Below, in pieces: positions 20,560-35,500 of a stretch of DNA of 64,000 nucleotides. Below the pieces are notes generated by a model. The model searched no databases. It saw only the letters and a program-made list of their open reading frames with translations, and was not told the origin of the DNA. The stretch's first letter is position 1; each line of letters starts with the position of its first letter. The position numbers were made by a program, and so were the translations under genes. Source of the stretch: Lachnospiraceae bacterium (lineage in GTDB: Bacteria; Bacillota; Clostridia; Lachnospirales; Lachnospiraceae); NCBI GenBank assembly GCA_017449075.1, contig JAFSKG010000008.1, positions 1 through 64,000 of the forward strand, written 5' to 3'.

Positions 20560-23500
20560 TTATTTTATAGCCGCATTATATTGATTAATTGCATTTTGGA
20601 AGGCTGCTCTTTGCTTAACTTCCTTAGCTCCAGATGTCTCTCTATCTACCATAGCTGGGTTTGATGACTGATAAGCTACCATCGCAGCTTCATCGCCTAC
20701 ATTGAACATAAGCTTTCCGTCTTCGCCAAAGTACATAAGCTGTCCACCTACATTCTGCCATCCTATAAGCATCTCACCTGTTGTCTCTGAGAAGTAATAA
20801 GTAGCTCCTGCATATTGTTGAAGTCCTGTAAGCATATTTCCTGCCTCATCAAATAAGTATATTCCTGCTCCGCCCAAGCCATTTGGTAATGTGAATAAGC
20901 CATTTGATGCAAGCATATGCAAGTCTGCCTTTGTAGTTCCTACTTGGACTTGAGTATTTGGAAGTGATACTGAATACTGCCATTTATTAGTATTCTGATC
21001 ATATACCCATGCACCATTTGATGCAAGCAATGAATTATTTGTGATAGCAAGTGTGAGTCTAAGTGGCAAGTTGAGTGCTGCTGCGTAATCAAGATTTGCT
21101 TGGTTAAACTGTGGCAAGTTAGTTACGCCGCCGGCTCCACCGCCGCCACCGCCACCGCCGCCTCCTCCGCCTCCGCCACCGCCACCGAAGGATCTTATCT
21201 TAGCGCCTTGGCTCTTCTTTCCATCATTTCTTACAGAGTTACCGTTATTCTCTGTATTAATTGGTGACTTCCAAATTGCATAAACTATAAAGTCATCCAT
21301 TACATTTTCTCTATATATGCCAGTAACTATACTATCAAATACTATACCATTTGAATCGTTAGGGTCTGTAGACCAGTGATCTATATACTTATCACCAAAT
21401 GTGAATGACACGTTTGGTATTGGATAAGATGTAGTGTAATCATCTATGTCTATCATTACTCTATTACCTTCTCCACCATTTGGATCAAAGATAAGCATTC
21501 CTGTTAGTACTCTCCACTTAGCTGTCATTCTGAGTGACTGACCTTTTCCTACCATGAAGCTATGGTTAATTGCTGTTGAAGAAGTACCTACATTTGCATT
21601 TGGTGAAGTAAAGTCTTTATTGTCATAGAATTGGTAATCCCATCCTAAGAACTCTGCTCCTGATCTCTGTGGTGCACCTGGATCACCGATACCTGGTATA
21701 TCTAAGTTTCTATCTGTAGTATCTGCGTCAAACCAATATGGCACATCTGCTGTTATAGTAGACCAAGCTATAGCTGAGTTATCATTTACGTAGTCAATTG
21801 GATATCTTGTCTTTCTCCAATGAGCATAAAGTGTAACTGTAGTACCAGCAGTTTGAGCATCTGCAAGAAGTCTTGTCACATCAATCTCTCCGCTTGTATA
21901 TGGATACTCAGGATATTCATTTGATGTGAGTGGTGCAGCTGTTGTGCTCCAACCAGTAAACTCTATAAGTCCTCCGATACCTGAATAACCTGCATCTGGT
22001 GAAAGTGGAGTTGTAGATGGAACTATTGGATGAGCTATGTGCTTTAACTCATTGTATGAAGCAGTTACTTGTGGGAATGATTCACTATCATAAGCTGGAT
22101 CATATCCTGTTGAGTAGCTATCATAGTTATTGTCAAATACTATTGTATAGTCTTTCTCAGTAAATGTTGGATACAATGTAAGAGTCTTATTAGTCTCATC
22201 CTTAGTGATGTTTGCAGTCTTAAGTAAATCATCAGTAATCTTTATATAACCATCTGCTGCATAAGTAATCTTAGTCAAGTCATAAGATTTATCAAGACAC
22301 CACTTATTAAAGTCGTAACCTACTGTAATACCTGTAGCACCTGAATCTTCACTTGAAAGCACTGCAGCTCTATCGATAAGTGTGTCTGTGTCAAACTCTG
22401 CAGAAACTTCAGTTAGATGAGCAATGCTATCTATGTCACTTGTATGTACCATTGGCTTTATAGCTGCCTGAGCTGCCTTTGCTGCTTTTGGTCTCAAAGA
22501 ACTTTGAACTGTTGTATCAAATATTACTGTCCAAGTATCTTTATCCCATTTTGCAAAATAGTTTGTATCTCTATCTACTTGATATAAATCATTGTAGAAA
22601 TCTACACCATCTGTACCTGTAGGAGAATCTTTTACCCAAGGTGTTGATGGATTTATAGTATATCCAAGTCTCTTTAAGTGATCAGAGTCACCAAGAGGCA
22701 TCTCTGTAGCTGATCTAAGTGCATTTGTCTTATAATCTTTTACTTGTAATGTATGGTCAAAGTAAACTGGAGTCAAGTTATATGGAGATGCAAGCACTCC
22801 CTTATAAGTTGTTCCATTTACTATGAGTGAACCTTCAGTAGAACCATTTCCAGCTCCCTTATCATTTATATAGAAGTGAACTGTATAAGTCTTTGGTGCC
22901 CACTTAGCATATACCTCAAGCACATATGGAGCGTTTGCTGGGTCCTTAAATAAATTCTTATCATCAACTGATATATCTTTAAGTGCTCCACTAAAGTCAT
23001 ACTTCACATCTTTCTTTATCTCAGTACCCCAATCTCCGTTCCAAGTACCACCTGCATTACCATCCTTAGTAAACCATCCTAAGAAGTCGTAACCAGATCT
23101 TGTTGCAACTTGAAGTTCTGGAAGAGCATCGTCAAACTTAACTATAGTTTCAGTTGGCATAGAAGATACAGCAGTAGAACCATAAGCATCATCGCCAGTT
23201 GAACTATCATTTGCGTTATAACGTATCTTGTGCTCTACTTGTTCCCACTTAGCATATACACTAAAGTCGGCAACCGATGGAGTAGAGCTTCCTACTATAT
23301 CAGCACCAGTTCCATCTGCATTAGTATTCCATCCAAGTAATCTATAACCTTGTTTATAAGTATTATTTTCGTCAAATGCATATATCTCACCGTCATTAGC
23401 TTTTGCTGAATCATATGCACTTGTATCTATTATATTTGAACTTCTGTCATAATCAAATGTATCATCATAGAGCATCCATTTTTCAAATGAATTATCTCTA

Positions 23501-26500
23501 CCATTAATCTTAGGAACAGTTGACTCTGTAGACTTCTTATTACCATTCCAAGTTACTTTTACTTCTTTTGGATACCACATAGCATTTACTGTAACTACGC
23601 CAGTAAAGTTGTTGATAGTGTCTGCTGTATCATCATATCCGTCAAAGTCTCTTATCAAGTCAAAGTCATACTTAGTAGTTCCACGAGTTATCTTTCTGAA
23701 CCAACCTTCCTCTAAGTTTGTCCAATCAGCTGGCCAGATACCCTTTACAGCATAAGCGCCTTTAAATGTATAGCCATCTCTACTAAAGTCACCATCTGCT
23801 GGGTAATCTGCTTCAGGTATTACTGTATCAAATGTTACAGAAATAGTTGCAACTTTATTTGTATACGTAGTTCCGCCAAGTGTAAACTTAGGATCAGTTG
23901 TTCCTCTTCCCTTGTTGCCATTGATTACAAGTTTATATGTATTTGCTGTCCACTTAGCATACATTCTAACTGGAACAGTTGTATATCCACCTATATGGTT
24001 ATTACTTACGATAGCTTTTGGATCTGTACCATCAACTTTAGTGAACTTATCCTCTTCTGCAAAGTTCCAAATCATAGAACCAGCATCAACTCTTATACCA
24101 GCTGTATTTCCTTCTGGATAGATATACCAGCCTTCAAATGTATATCCAGGAAGTACTGGGTTTGAGAATGTAGCTACATTTCCAGGATCAGGACCAAGAA
24201 CTCTATCATAAGTTACTGTCTTATTATCTATTGGCTTATCTGGAACAAGTGACGTTGGATCCACAGGATCTGTCCATTGCAATAAATCTTTTGTTGATGG
24301 GTTACCATCATTTGGCAAGTTTTCATCATACTCAAGTTCATAAACTCTTGCTTGCCAATTTGCTTCTACATAAGCATTTTGTGCATCTGACCAGAACTCT
24401 GTATCACCATGAACTTCATCTGGATAAGTTGCACCTTCAGTTGTTGTAGTCCATTTAGTAAAGTTATATCCTTTCTTATATACTGCGTCGTAACCAGATT
24501 CTTTACTTGTATAATCGCCAGGCTTAAAGTTAGTTGGTTGATTTGGCCAAGTATATTCATTCTCTGGCAAGTAATCAGCGCCGCCTTCATTTATCTTCAC
24601 ATCTTTAGAAACTTCTATACTAAATGCTGTATTTGAATCAGTAGCAGCATATCTCTTACCTTTTGTAGTAGTATCTGTTCTACCACCAAACCAGAGTTCA
24701 CCGCCCTTAGGATTGATGTAAAGTATTCTTCCCTTACCTGCACACCAAGCGTTTAATCTAAATGTATCTGTTCCGTACCAAGTGAAGTAATCTTTTACAT
24801 AATTATATACATCAAAGTTAAATGATGGAGTATCCTTTACAACCTTCATTGTCTCAGTTGGTGTAGCTGCATCACGTATGCCACCTGTTGGACTAGTAGG
24901 GTCTGCTAAGTAATATGTCTGGTCATAGTACCAGCCCTTGAATGCAAACTGTCCGCCAGTTACTGATGCAAGTTCGTGTATAGTTCCATCTGCATCATTG
25001 AGTTCACCGTTGCTTCCAAATGCACAGTCAAAGTATATAGTGTCTTGTACTTTATCAACAACTGGTTTATCTGATTCTGAACTATAATTTCTTGTTTCTA
25101 TATTATAGAGTACTGTATAAGTCTTATTATCCCATAAAGCATAAAGTGTAGTATTTGAAGTTGCTCTATAGAGAGTGTTTGCAGCGATTGCTGCAGCTGA
25201 TCTTTCACTTCTTACTATAGCCTTAGGGTCAGCATAACTCATAGTTGATACCCAACCTAAGAAGTCATAACCGATTCTGTTACCAGCCTTTATAGTTTGA
25301 CCTACACCTGTACCAATAGCACTTCCATATGGAGCATCAAATGTTACTTCATATTCATCCTTCCATGATGGATTTGGAGCTATGAAGCTTGCTGTAGTAG
25401 TTCCCCATTTATTCTCTGTGACATCATTCAAATTGAATTTAACTTTATATGTATTTGCTTTCCATACAGCATAAAGTGTAAATACATCTGCCTCGCCATC
25501 ACTGCCATAACCCTGACCTGCAAGTCTAGAAACTTCTTGCTCATCAGTATAGTCAGGCACTGTTACGTTTGACTTACTTGCCCAACCGATAAATGTATAT
25601 CCATCAACTTTCAAAGTATTCTTAGAAAGTTTCTTAAGCTCAGTATATTTGAACTTTTGATTATCCATAGAGCCTTGTACATAGTTTGGAAGACCCTGTG
25701 TATTTGTTGGAGCATTGCCGTCAAACTCTACTTCGTACTCGTGCTCTTTCCAATGTGCCTTCATAGTAACAGTCTTGCCGTTTACTTCAGTCAAGTTTGC
25801 TATCTCTTCAGCATTTGCATAAGTAGCTTTTACAAGTGCAATACTATTTAAGTTCTTGAGTGTTTCTACATTCTTATTTGTATTTTCCCAATAGTCAAAT
25901 GAGAATCCAGCTCTACTAAATGTATTTGCAGAACCATCTTCTACAACTTCTGTAAATGTAGTATCGTTTGTATCAAATGCTATATTGTTTTGACTTGCTA
26001 TTCTACCTACGACATCAGTAGCACCTGCGTCATATTGTACATTAAATGTATTTGCTTCCCACTCTGCTGTGATAACTTGATTATTGTCATATGCCCAGAA
26101 CAATGTATCTTTCTTTACATCGTCTCCATCAGCATTTGTATATCCTATGAAATGATATCCTGCAAGTTCTGGTGTCTCAAGATCTGACATAGCACCAGGT
26201 ACGCCCTTCTCTCCTACAGGTCTCTCATATCTTGCAATTATAGAACTTGTACTTCTATTTGTTGATGACATAGTACCTTTTTGAACTATGTTTGCAACAC
26301 CATTCATAGTATTTGCATAGAGTGTAAGAGTATAGTCATTGTGGCTCCAGTGTGCATATAGAGTCTGAACTGGGTCGCCTTCTATTCCACTACTTGGAGT
26401 TGCATGACGAACTATATCGCTATCGACCACTACTTCGTTTGGAGCTACAACTATCTCATAAGGAGTTGCAGGCATAGTTGTCCACTCAACAAATGTATAT

Positions 26501-29500
26501 CCATTTCTTGTTGGAGTTGGAAGTGCTGTGATAGAACTATATGATGCGTCAAAGTATGTTGTGAACTCTGTCTCATTTTCACTATCATTGTGATCAAGAA
26601 GTATGATAACTTGTGCTTTCTTCCAATGATAAGTGAGTGTTATATGTTCTGCATTTGACCAAGTTGAAGCCATACGAGTTATAGTGCCATCTTCATTGTA
26701 GACATTGCCATATGGATCTGTCCAGTAGTCAAATTCATATCCAGCAACTTTTACTACTGCTTCTCCAAGATCTTGCTCTTCTGTATAAGTTGTAGTGATA
26801 CTATTCTTTGTACCATCTACATAGTTTACTTCACCTGTCTTTGGTGATACAGGTGGGTTGTAATCAAAGTCTACAGTGTATGTATGTTCTGTCCACATAC
26901 CTTGGAACTCTGCTTCTATCTCATCTTCGCTATCACCAATACGTATATTCTTTCCTACAGGTATAACTTCAGCATCACTATATGTAGCTTTCCAACCTTG
27001 TGCTGGAGGAGTTGGTCCTGGTCTATAGCCAAGATCTTTCCATCCATCAAATGTAAATCCAGGAACTTTGAATCCAAGTGCAGTCAATTGTTGATCTGCA
27101 TCTGCATCTGTCTCAAATGTCTGTCTTGCTATTGATGGAGTTGCTGACTCATCATTATTTACATCATATACTACGAAGTAAGGATTCTTCATCCAGAATG
27201 CATAGAGCTTATAGAGCTCATTGTCATTCTCAGCACCTATTACGCCTTCCTTCTTAGATGCAAGTTTGCTGAGTCCAGAGTAAGAATCATAATAATGATA
27301 TACTACATCTTCTTCTCTTGTAGGGTTACTGATTGTTGCCCAACCCATAAACTTGTATCCGTCAATCGCAAGTGCAGTTGAATCTGGTATTTCTACTTCA
27401 GTTTCTTCTGTATAAAGTATATTGTCAGTAGTTGACTTAGTTGCACCTCTTCTAAGTGTCTTGCCAGCAGGAACATTTGCGTTGTACTCTATCTTGTAAT
27501 TATGCTCTTGCCAATTAGCAACTACTTGAATTACTGCAGCATCGTCTATATTTCCAAGTTTTAAGTTATAGAACTCAGAATTTGGGTCACTTATAATTAT
27601 AGACTGTGTTGCATTTGGTATCTTCACACTATAAGTCTTGCCATCATAGTCTTCGTAATCTATGCTAGCACCTGTATATGTGTAACCATCTATAGTCCAT
27701 ACGAATGAATCTTCGCCAAGTTTAATCTTTGGAATCTCTATAACTGAAGTTGTAGTTATGTCAAATTCCATGTTGATGCTTGCTATGCTGCCTGAAGGAG
27801 TATCCATCTCTTGCTCATCTGTTGGTTTAGCAAGGAATTCAATAGTATATTTATTCTTGCTCCACTTAGCATATACCTTTGCATCTTTAGCACCTGTGTA
27901 TGTAGTCCAATCGTGCTCGTCGTATGATATTTCTTCCCAATTATACTCAGTATCGCCTGTTACCTTCTTAGCATCTTCTGTTGAATCCTGTCTCATGAAC
28001 CAGCCATCAAAAGTATATCCTGCACGAACTGGGTTTGGTAATTCACTTATATCGCCAGAGTTAAGCTTCTCACCATATACTGCATTCATCCAGTACAAAT
28101 TCTTTGTAGCATCATAATTAAAGTCATCAAATGCATCTGTCTTAGAGCCTGTTGCTACATAAGTTGTACCTACATATGTATTTGTATTTCCCCATTGACC
28201 ATCATTTAAGTCAAAATAAAGTTTATAATCATTTGGAGTCCATATTACATTAAGTTCTGTAGGATCTCCTTCTTTCTCATCCCACTTCTTAGTAGTTGGA
28301 TCTTGTTCTGTTTGTGCATTATAGAAGTTTCTAGCACCAACTAATTCAGTAGCTTCAATCTCTAAGTCTCTTTCTCCGCGGATAGGAAGATCATACTTAT
28401 ATCCATAGAAAGTATATCCGTTTCTATTAAATGGAACATAGCTCATAGTAAAGCTTGGACTTGAAAGACCTATATCAAACTTAAGAGTTGATGCAGATCT
28501 TGTCGCAGTCACTGGATGACCATGTCCATCATCTATCTCACCATCTTTAGCTACATACACAACCTTGTATTCTTTTGGTTTCCACTCTGCATATGCAGTT
28601 ATGTTTTCACTCCATAGATAAGCAGTAGTTGCTTTAATTACATTATCCTTTGAGAAGATCTCAGAAGGTGAACTATGCCAATCTTTAAACTCATATCCAT
28701 GACGAACAGGAGTAAACACTTCCTTAACTTGAGTATTGTAGTTTTGAATTGAATACTCGTATCCTTCTGGACTTAAATATTTATTATCGACTATAGTTGA
28801 ACCAGAAGCAGGTATTGAATCTAAATCGTAGTACTCATAATACATACGATACTCTTCACCGAGCCAACTTACATAAAGTGTCATATCCTTTACTACAGCA
28901 TGCCCAACACCATCAGTATATGTCCACTCTTCGCCCCAATCGCCATCACCTTTACCGCCATTGAAGCCATTCTTAGTATGCCAATTTGCACCAGGCGTCA
29001 TACCTGCTCTTGCAAATATTGGTTGAGTTTCAAGACCAGTAAGTTTAGTTACTACTGTTCCTGTATCTAAATCAACATACTTAAATGATGTGCTTTCGCT
29101 TAATGGTTTACCCATGCGAACTGTAAATGAACCAGATGCTACATTGTCTCCATCAAACATTACAGGTGGAAGTGTGCTTCCATCAAGACCTACACCACCA
29201 TTATTTGTAACAACTGTAACTTTTATGTCTTTTCTCCAGAGAGCATAGATAGTCGCAATCCTTGGACTTCCTTCGCCTTCAACTGGAGTTCCACTATCAT
29301 TAAATAAATATGGGCTTATCAAGTTCTTATCTTGACACCAGTGATCAAATACTGCACTTGGGTCTATGCTACTTACTGGGCTCATAGGTTCATCAGCTAC
29401 AGTGTCTATACCATACATGATATACTGTGGTCTTATACTTACACTGTCATCGTAAGGCTCAAACATAGTAGTTATATATTTATCTGTCTCTGATTTTTTC

Positions 29501-32500
29501 ATGAGCACTATACTGCTTCCGCTCTTAGCAACTATATAATCATTGTGATCAGACTCAAACATCTGGAATGTAGCTCCAATTGGTCTTTCGTCAAATGTCC
29601 AAGAGTTGTATGCTATATACTTAGCTACATCTGTACTTACCCAATTAGCATCTACACTTACACCGATAGTTGATCTAGATGAAATATAACCTGCTATATC
29701 AAAATAATCACTACCTGTCTTTACAAATGTAACTGTATGTGCATCATCATAGTCATCACCTTGATGTGAATCTTTAACAACAAAGTTCACTTCTTGGTTA
29801 TCCCTATCTGTATTTCCTGTTATGTTGACAAGTCCACCAAAAGCATAGCCCATTGACTTGCCTGAGCCTATTACATCTTTGTTATATACTGCGGCATTTG
29901 TCTTATTGCCAGTGATACTTGTAGAACCAATCAAGTTAATAGATCTTGCATTTACTCCCATCAGTCCTTGATCAGCATAATCTTGATAGAGAACTATACC
30001 TTTTGCGAAGTCTTTAGTTGTAGTACTATAAGTAAGTTCGTTGTTCTCGATCACTGTATTCATGAGCATATATCTCATCATAGCAAGACCATCAGCTTTG
30101 TACTGTGATAAGATGTATTCTTGAACTTTATTATCTTTTATAGTTACGCCATCTAAGTAAACTGCATGTCCATAAGACTTTATTATAGAATGATAATATG
30201 TCTCCCAAGTCTCTCTAGCGTCATCATTATTGTTTACAAATCTTGTATCTTTAATATTTACAATTTGCTCAAGATTAGTGTTGCTATTCAAAATCTTTAT
30301 CATGGCACTATCTGTAGCTGTCTCATAAACATGGTTTTCTGTAAATAATGATGACTCAATTGTAAGAATGCCCTCTGAAATAGTATTATTGTAATCGCCA
30401 CCCAACTCTATAATAGTATTTAACATATTGGTTTCAAATGTAGTTCTCTTAATTAAAGCTGTACCAATATTTGGATTCATTGGATCAGGGCTAGCAAAAT
30501 AAATCAACGCATTGTTATATGCTCCGACTTGAATTGGGTTTTTATTCTCATCAAATGTTGCATCAATTATATATGTTGAACCATTTTTACCCGGTTTTAA
30601 TCTCAAGTTACTGTTATTTACAAACTTGACATCTCCAAGTACATAGAATCCACCATCAGACTCTGAAGTATTAACAACTGCAGAATCTACAAAATCTGAA
30701 ACTAAATTCTCTACTTGAATGTTACCGATAAACTCAGCATTTTTAGCCTTTATAAAGTCTTGTGTCATCACTTCATAATCTTCAGTAACATCTGTTTTGA
30801 TTAGTGAATCCATTGTTTCATGGTTAAAGAATCCTATAGTACCTGCTGTATTCTCATAGAATGGAGTATCCCATTGCTTATAAATGTCATACTCATCCAT
30901 GTAAATATATTCTGTAGCATTTGTAATAGGTTCAGCTATAGAACCACTTGCTTTTACAGTATAACCACTTGTGTTATCGCCACTATCTATAACTGTCCAG
31001 CCATCATATAAATCTTGCTCTAACTTATATCCAAGTGACAATGAGCTATCATCAAAGTATAATTGCTCTATAAATTCTGCCTTTACCCAAGTAGTTGGAT
31101 TTGTATGTATTAATCCTGTCTCAGCAGAATAAGTTCCATCAGCAAATGTTATATCTGCTGCTCCTGTTGTGTCTTTCCATACAGCTATTACATAATTTTC
31201 TGGGTTTGCAACATATAGGAATGCCTGTGGATTTGGGTCTGTAGGATCATCAGGAACATAATTCCTTATCTCTTTTACTGTTCCTTGTGAGTTACTCTGA
31301 TATGCTACAAAGCCTAAGAATTCAGATTCAGGCTTACCACTTGCAGTAATTGCTTGGCTCTTAAGGTCATCATATGTTACAGTCAATAACTTTGTAGAAC
31401 CCATACTAACACCGACATCGTCTCTAAATGTCTTAACTATAGACGAATCGCCATCGACTGTAGTTATAAATCTTATCTTAGCATCAGTATATCCTATATG
31501 TATATTTGCATGTGCTGCAGCACCTGAATCATATACATTCATTTCTTTACTAGTATCGCCCTCATAGAATTTTGATGAAGGAGCTATAGTGTTCTTATAA
31601 TTAGGATGAGTAGTTACATTCCATCCACTAAAGAGGATTTTATCCATTCTCTCTACTTTTCCGTAAATATAAGAATTAATAGATGTCAAATCATCTGTAG
31701 GCACGAAATTGCTAAGAACTTCTCTTCTCACACCATAATTAGACAAAGTCTCTGCATCAAGACCTTCTCCACGAACATAGAGAACTTCTGTGTCATCTGT
31801 GTGGCTGTCATAGTTTTCGCCATCCCACATCTTAACATTTCCGCCAAGGAAAAAATCTGAGTATGTTCCTATAACTACTATACCTTTATTATTAGTAGAT
31901 TTATTTTCTTTAATAATGTTAACACCATCAAGAGTAATAGAGTCGTGTTTCTGTGTCAATTGATCTGTAGTATCTCCAATCACTCCGTCACTTCCATCTA
32001 CATAGATAGCGGCACCTGCTCCTGTTGATTTAGCATATTTGATTTGCAAATATTTGAATGTTGTAATAGATCTCTTTTGCCATAAGAAGCCACCTTCTTC
32101 TCCTGCAGTAATTGGATTTAAAGTAGCAGCATAAATAATTCCACCAGTTGCATCAAAAATAGTATCGGTTATGTAGAATACTCCACCATTCTTTCCTGCT
32201 GAACCAGTAAGAATATACAATTGTCCATCATGACTTGATGTACGTATACTTAATTTATTCTTCCTCTTGTAACTCTCATTCCAATTCTCTTGGTTGATAT
32301 ATACAAATCCACCGCTTCCAGTTTCTGAAACATTTCCTCCTGCATCATCAGTACCAAAATCTATATTTAAATTAAGTCTTGCATCATATTCGCCAGTAGT
32401 ATTAAAGTAGAATGCACCTCCATCATACTTAGCCTTTGTTGTTAACATTCTACCTTTGACATTAAGGTTAAAGTAGCCATCTTTTAAATTACTCTTAAAA

Positions 32501-35500
32501 TCTTCTACATATACAAATGAACCATAGCCTTGTGTTTCAGATTTTATTATATAATTATCTATTCTATTTAAATTAAATGTCCTTTCTGTTGTGCCATCAT
32601 CATGTGGGAATGACAAATAGAAGAGACCACCTTTTGCCTTATCCTTTTGGTTACTTACAGAAGGTATATCATCAGTCACACCATCAAATCCCACATACAC
32701 ATTTACTGCGCCGTCACTTGCTCCATATACATCTTCAAGATTAAAGAATGCCTTATCAGAAACAAATTTATTATTTAATACATTTTGAATTCTTACATCT
32801 CCAAGGAACTTATTTCTAATCTCTTGTCTTGATGTTTCTTGATTATAGAAGGTCTCACTACCATACATATAGAAGAAACCATTTGCTCCAATATCAGGAA
32901 CGCTACTATCACCTACATTCTTGACTATAAGTCCACCAGAAGTTGAATCAAATCCTCTTACTGCTACATTAGAATTCCCAAGCATGATAGGAGTCTTAGC
33001 ATTAAAAGTTGATGTTGCTCCATCAATAGTTGTATTTATAAAATGAACATTTGAATAAGATGCTTTTACTATAGAGCCATCTTCATCTCCAGTATAATTG
33101 ATACGTCCAACTTCCAAATTTTCAAGGTAAAGAGTTGCTTCATTTGATGGAGCTATCTCAGAACCACCTATCAAATTGAAGAGAGGATTATGAGTTTCAC
33201 CACTAAATCCTTGAACTCCACCAGATGTTTGACAATTCATAAGTGCCAACACCTTAGAAGTACCTGTATCAATATTGTCTCCTTCTGCACTTTCAAGTCT
33301 TACCAAGTTGTCATTTTCTGGAGCATATATTACATTACTATTAAGGCAAATATTCATGCCTTCTGTATTTGTTATTGCTTTTTTAAGTTCAATTGTTCTC
33401 TTATCAGTAAGTACTATATCGACTGATGTTACACCTGGTTCATTCAAGTCGCTTAAACCATACGATGATGGATAAGTGCTGTGTAAGAAACTCTCATCAT
33501 AAGCTACTATCCAATATGTGTCAAATGCACCATGTGCGCTGACATAATTTGTATGACCTGTATGTGTTGTGTACCAAGTATAGTCAAGGTGTTCTAATTC
33601 ACTATCAGTTCCAACTTTATAAGTATTTGTTACAAAGTCATCAGTATTGTCGATGAATCCCCAAGTTTTATATTCACCAGTGTATGTCTTACCGACATAA
33701 TTCTTATAGCCATCTCTAGCTTCCCAAGTTGTGCCAGATGGAGGAGCACCCCACTTCTCAAATCCGTTAAACACTTTAGTTCTATTGTCTCTTGACCCAA
33801 GGTCTGCTAAAGTATATTGATCAAATTGTATCTCTGCACCTTTTTGCCCATAGAGTGCTAGAGAATTTTTCTTTACCTCTTCCTTTTCAGAATCAGTACC
33901 ATTAAAGATGAGGTAGTTACCTACAGCATAGATTGGCTTAGCAAAGTTTGCAATATTTCCAACATAAAGTCCTGAATTATTTCCTTTATAAATCGCATAG
34001 CTTGTATCTGTTGCATTTTTAATATGTAACTGAGTACCTGATATAGCCTCTGTCTCATAATAATCATGGCCAGTTGTAACAGGTGCTTTATTATCTGCAT
34101 AGAAATGCTCTATAGATGGATTGCTAGAACAATCAAGGTTAAAGTTCCATCTTATAATTGGCATTTCTTTATCAGAAACCAAAGTATTAAAGTAAACATA
34201 TGTGTTAGCTGAATCAAGCGAATCATCTGCTACAAATGTCATACCAGGTGATACTTGTACATTTGCCTGTCTCAACTCACTAAAATCTGTGCTACTAAGT
34301 TTTTGGAAATTATCTCTTATAGTAAATTTACCAAACAAAGCTATTGATGCAGATGCTGTATCAGCTTTTACTACAGCACTCTTGTTTCCTACATCATTAA
34401 CATCTATATTAAGTTGTCTTCCCTCTGCGCTCTCGAAAAGTTCTACCTGTGCATCATCAGCAAAGGCAAGAACTGGTCCACCATAGTGCTCTGTTGGTGC
34501 TTCACCACGAGATTCTCCCGTATATAAACCATTGTAACGAATGTATCCATTAGCATCTTCTCCAGAGAACTTAAGTAAGTTAGTGTAGTCACATTTTCCG
34601 AGTTTATATAATCCATCACTTGCATAATTATATTGTACCAATGGGCTTTCTATGTTGAGAGTTACTGGTTTACCTTCATCATCAGTACCTATTGATGTAA
34701 AGTAAATCATACTCTTACTCTTTATATCATCAGAAACACTATCTGCAATGTCCCAATCATTATTTTTAAATACAATACCATTGTAGTACATTTCTTGTCC
34801 TTGCAAATAATGTATGTCTACTGAAGTTTTTCCACTTATAGAAGCATCACTATCATCAACATAAAGCACTGAGCCTTCATATGCATAGTTTTTATATGCC
34901 TCTGTGCTATCACCACTTAATATAATTCCTCTTGAGTTTTTAAGGTAGATTGCACCACCTTCATAGGCAACATTATTATGGAACTTACAATCATTTATTG
35001 TTAATTGATTAATCTGATTTACTAGCGCACCTGCAGTAGTTCCTTCTATATATATAGCTCCACCGCGCATCTTATAAGTACCTGTGGCACGAGTGTAATC
35101 AAGATCCTTGAGTGATTCCTCTGAAGGTACTACTGTATCAATACCGCAGTATTGGAATTCACAGTTATTGATAGAGTAACTTCCAGTTTCACTATTTCCG
35201 TAAATATTTTTAAGATAAAGAACTCCGCCTTTATACTCATCTATACCACTTATGCCAGTATTAATCTCATTGTCCCAACAATCAAGTCCTCTTACAGTAA
35301 AGAGTGCCTTTGATACTTCATCATGACCTATAGCAAATACTGCTCTATTTGATATGTCATTAGCACCAACTCTAATTTTTGCATCATCAGTCGAGATATT
35401 TTCATCATTCTCTAACAATATAGTGGAATTACTATCTTTAGCCTTTATATCTATGATTGAAGAATCTTTTGAATTTAATACATTTTCTCTATAAATACCT

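Noticed and set aside
20560..20900. Sortase (LPxTG) anchoring of giant copy 2
   Set aside because: The C-terminus has no LPxTG-like motif, no hydrophobic segment and no basic tail; choline-binding-like repeats are present instead.
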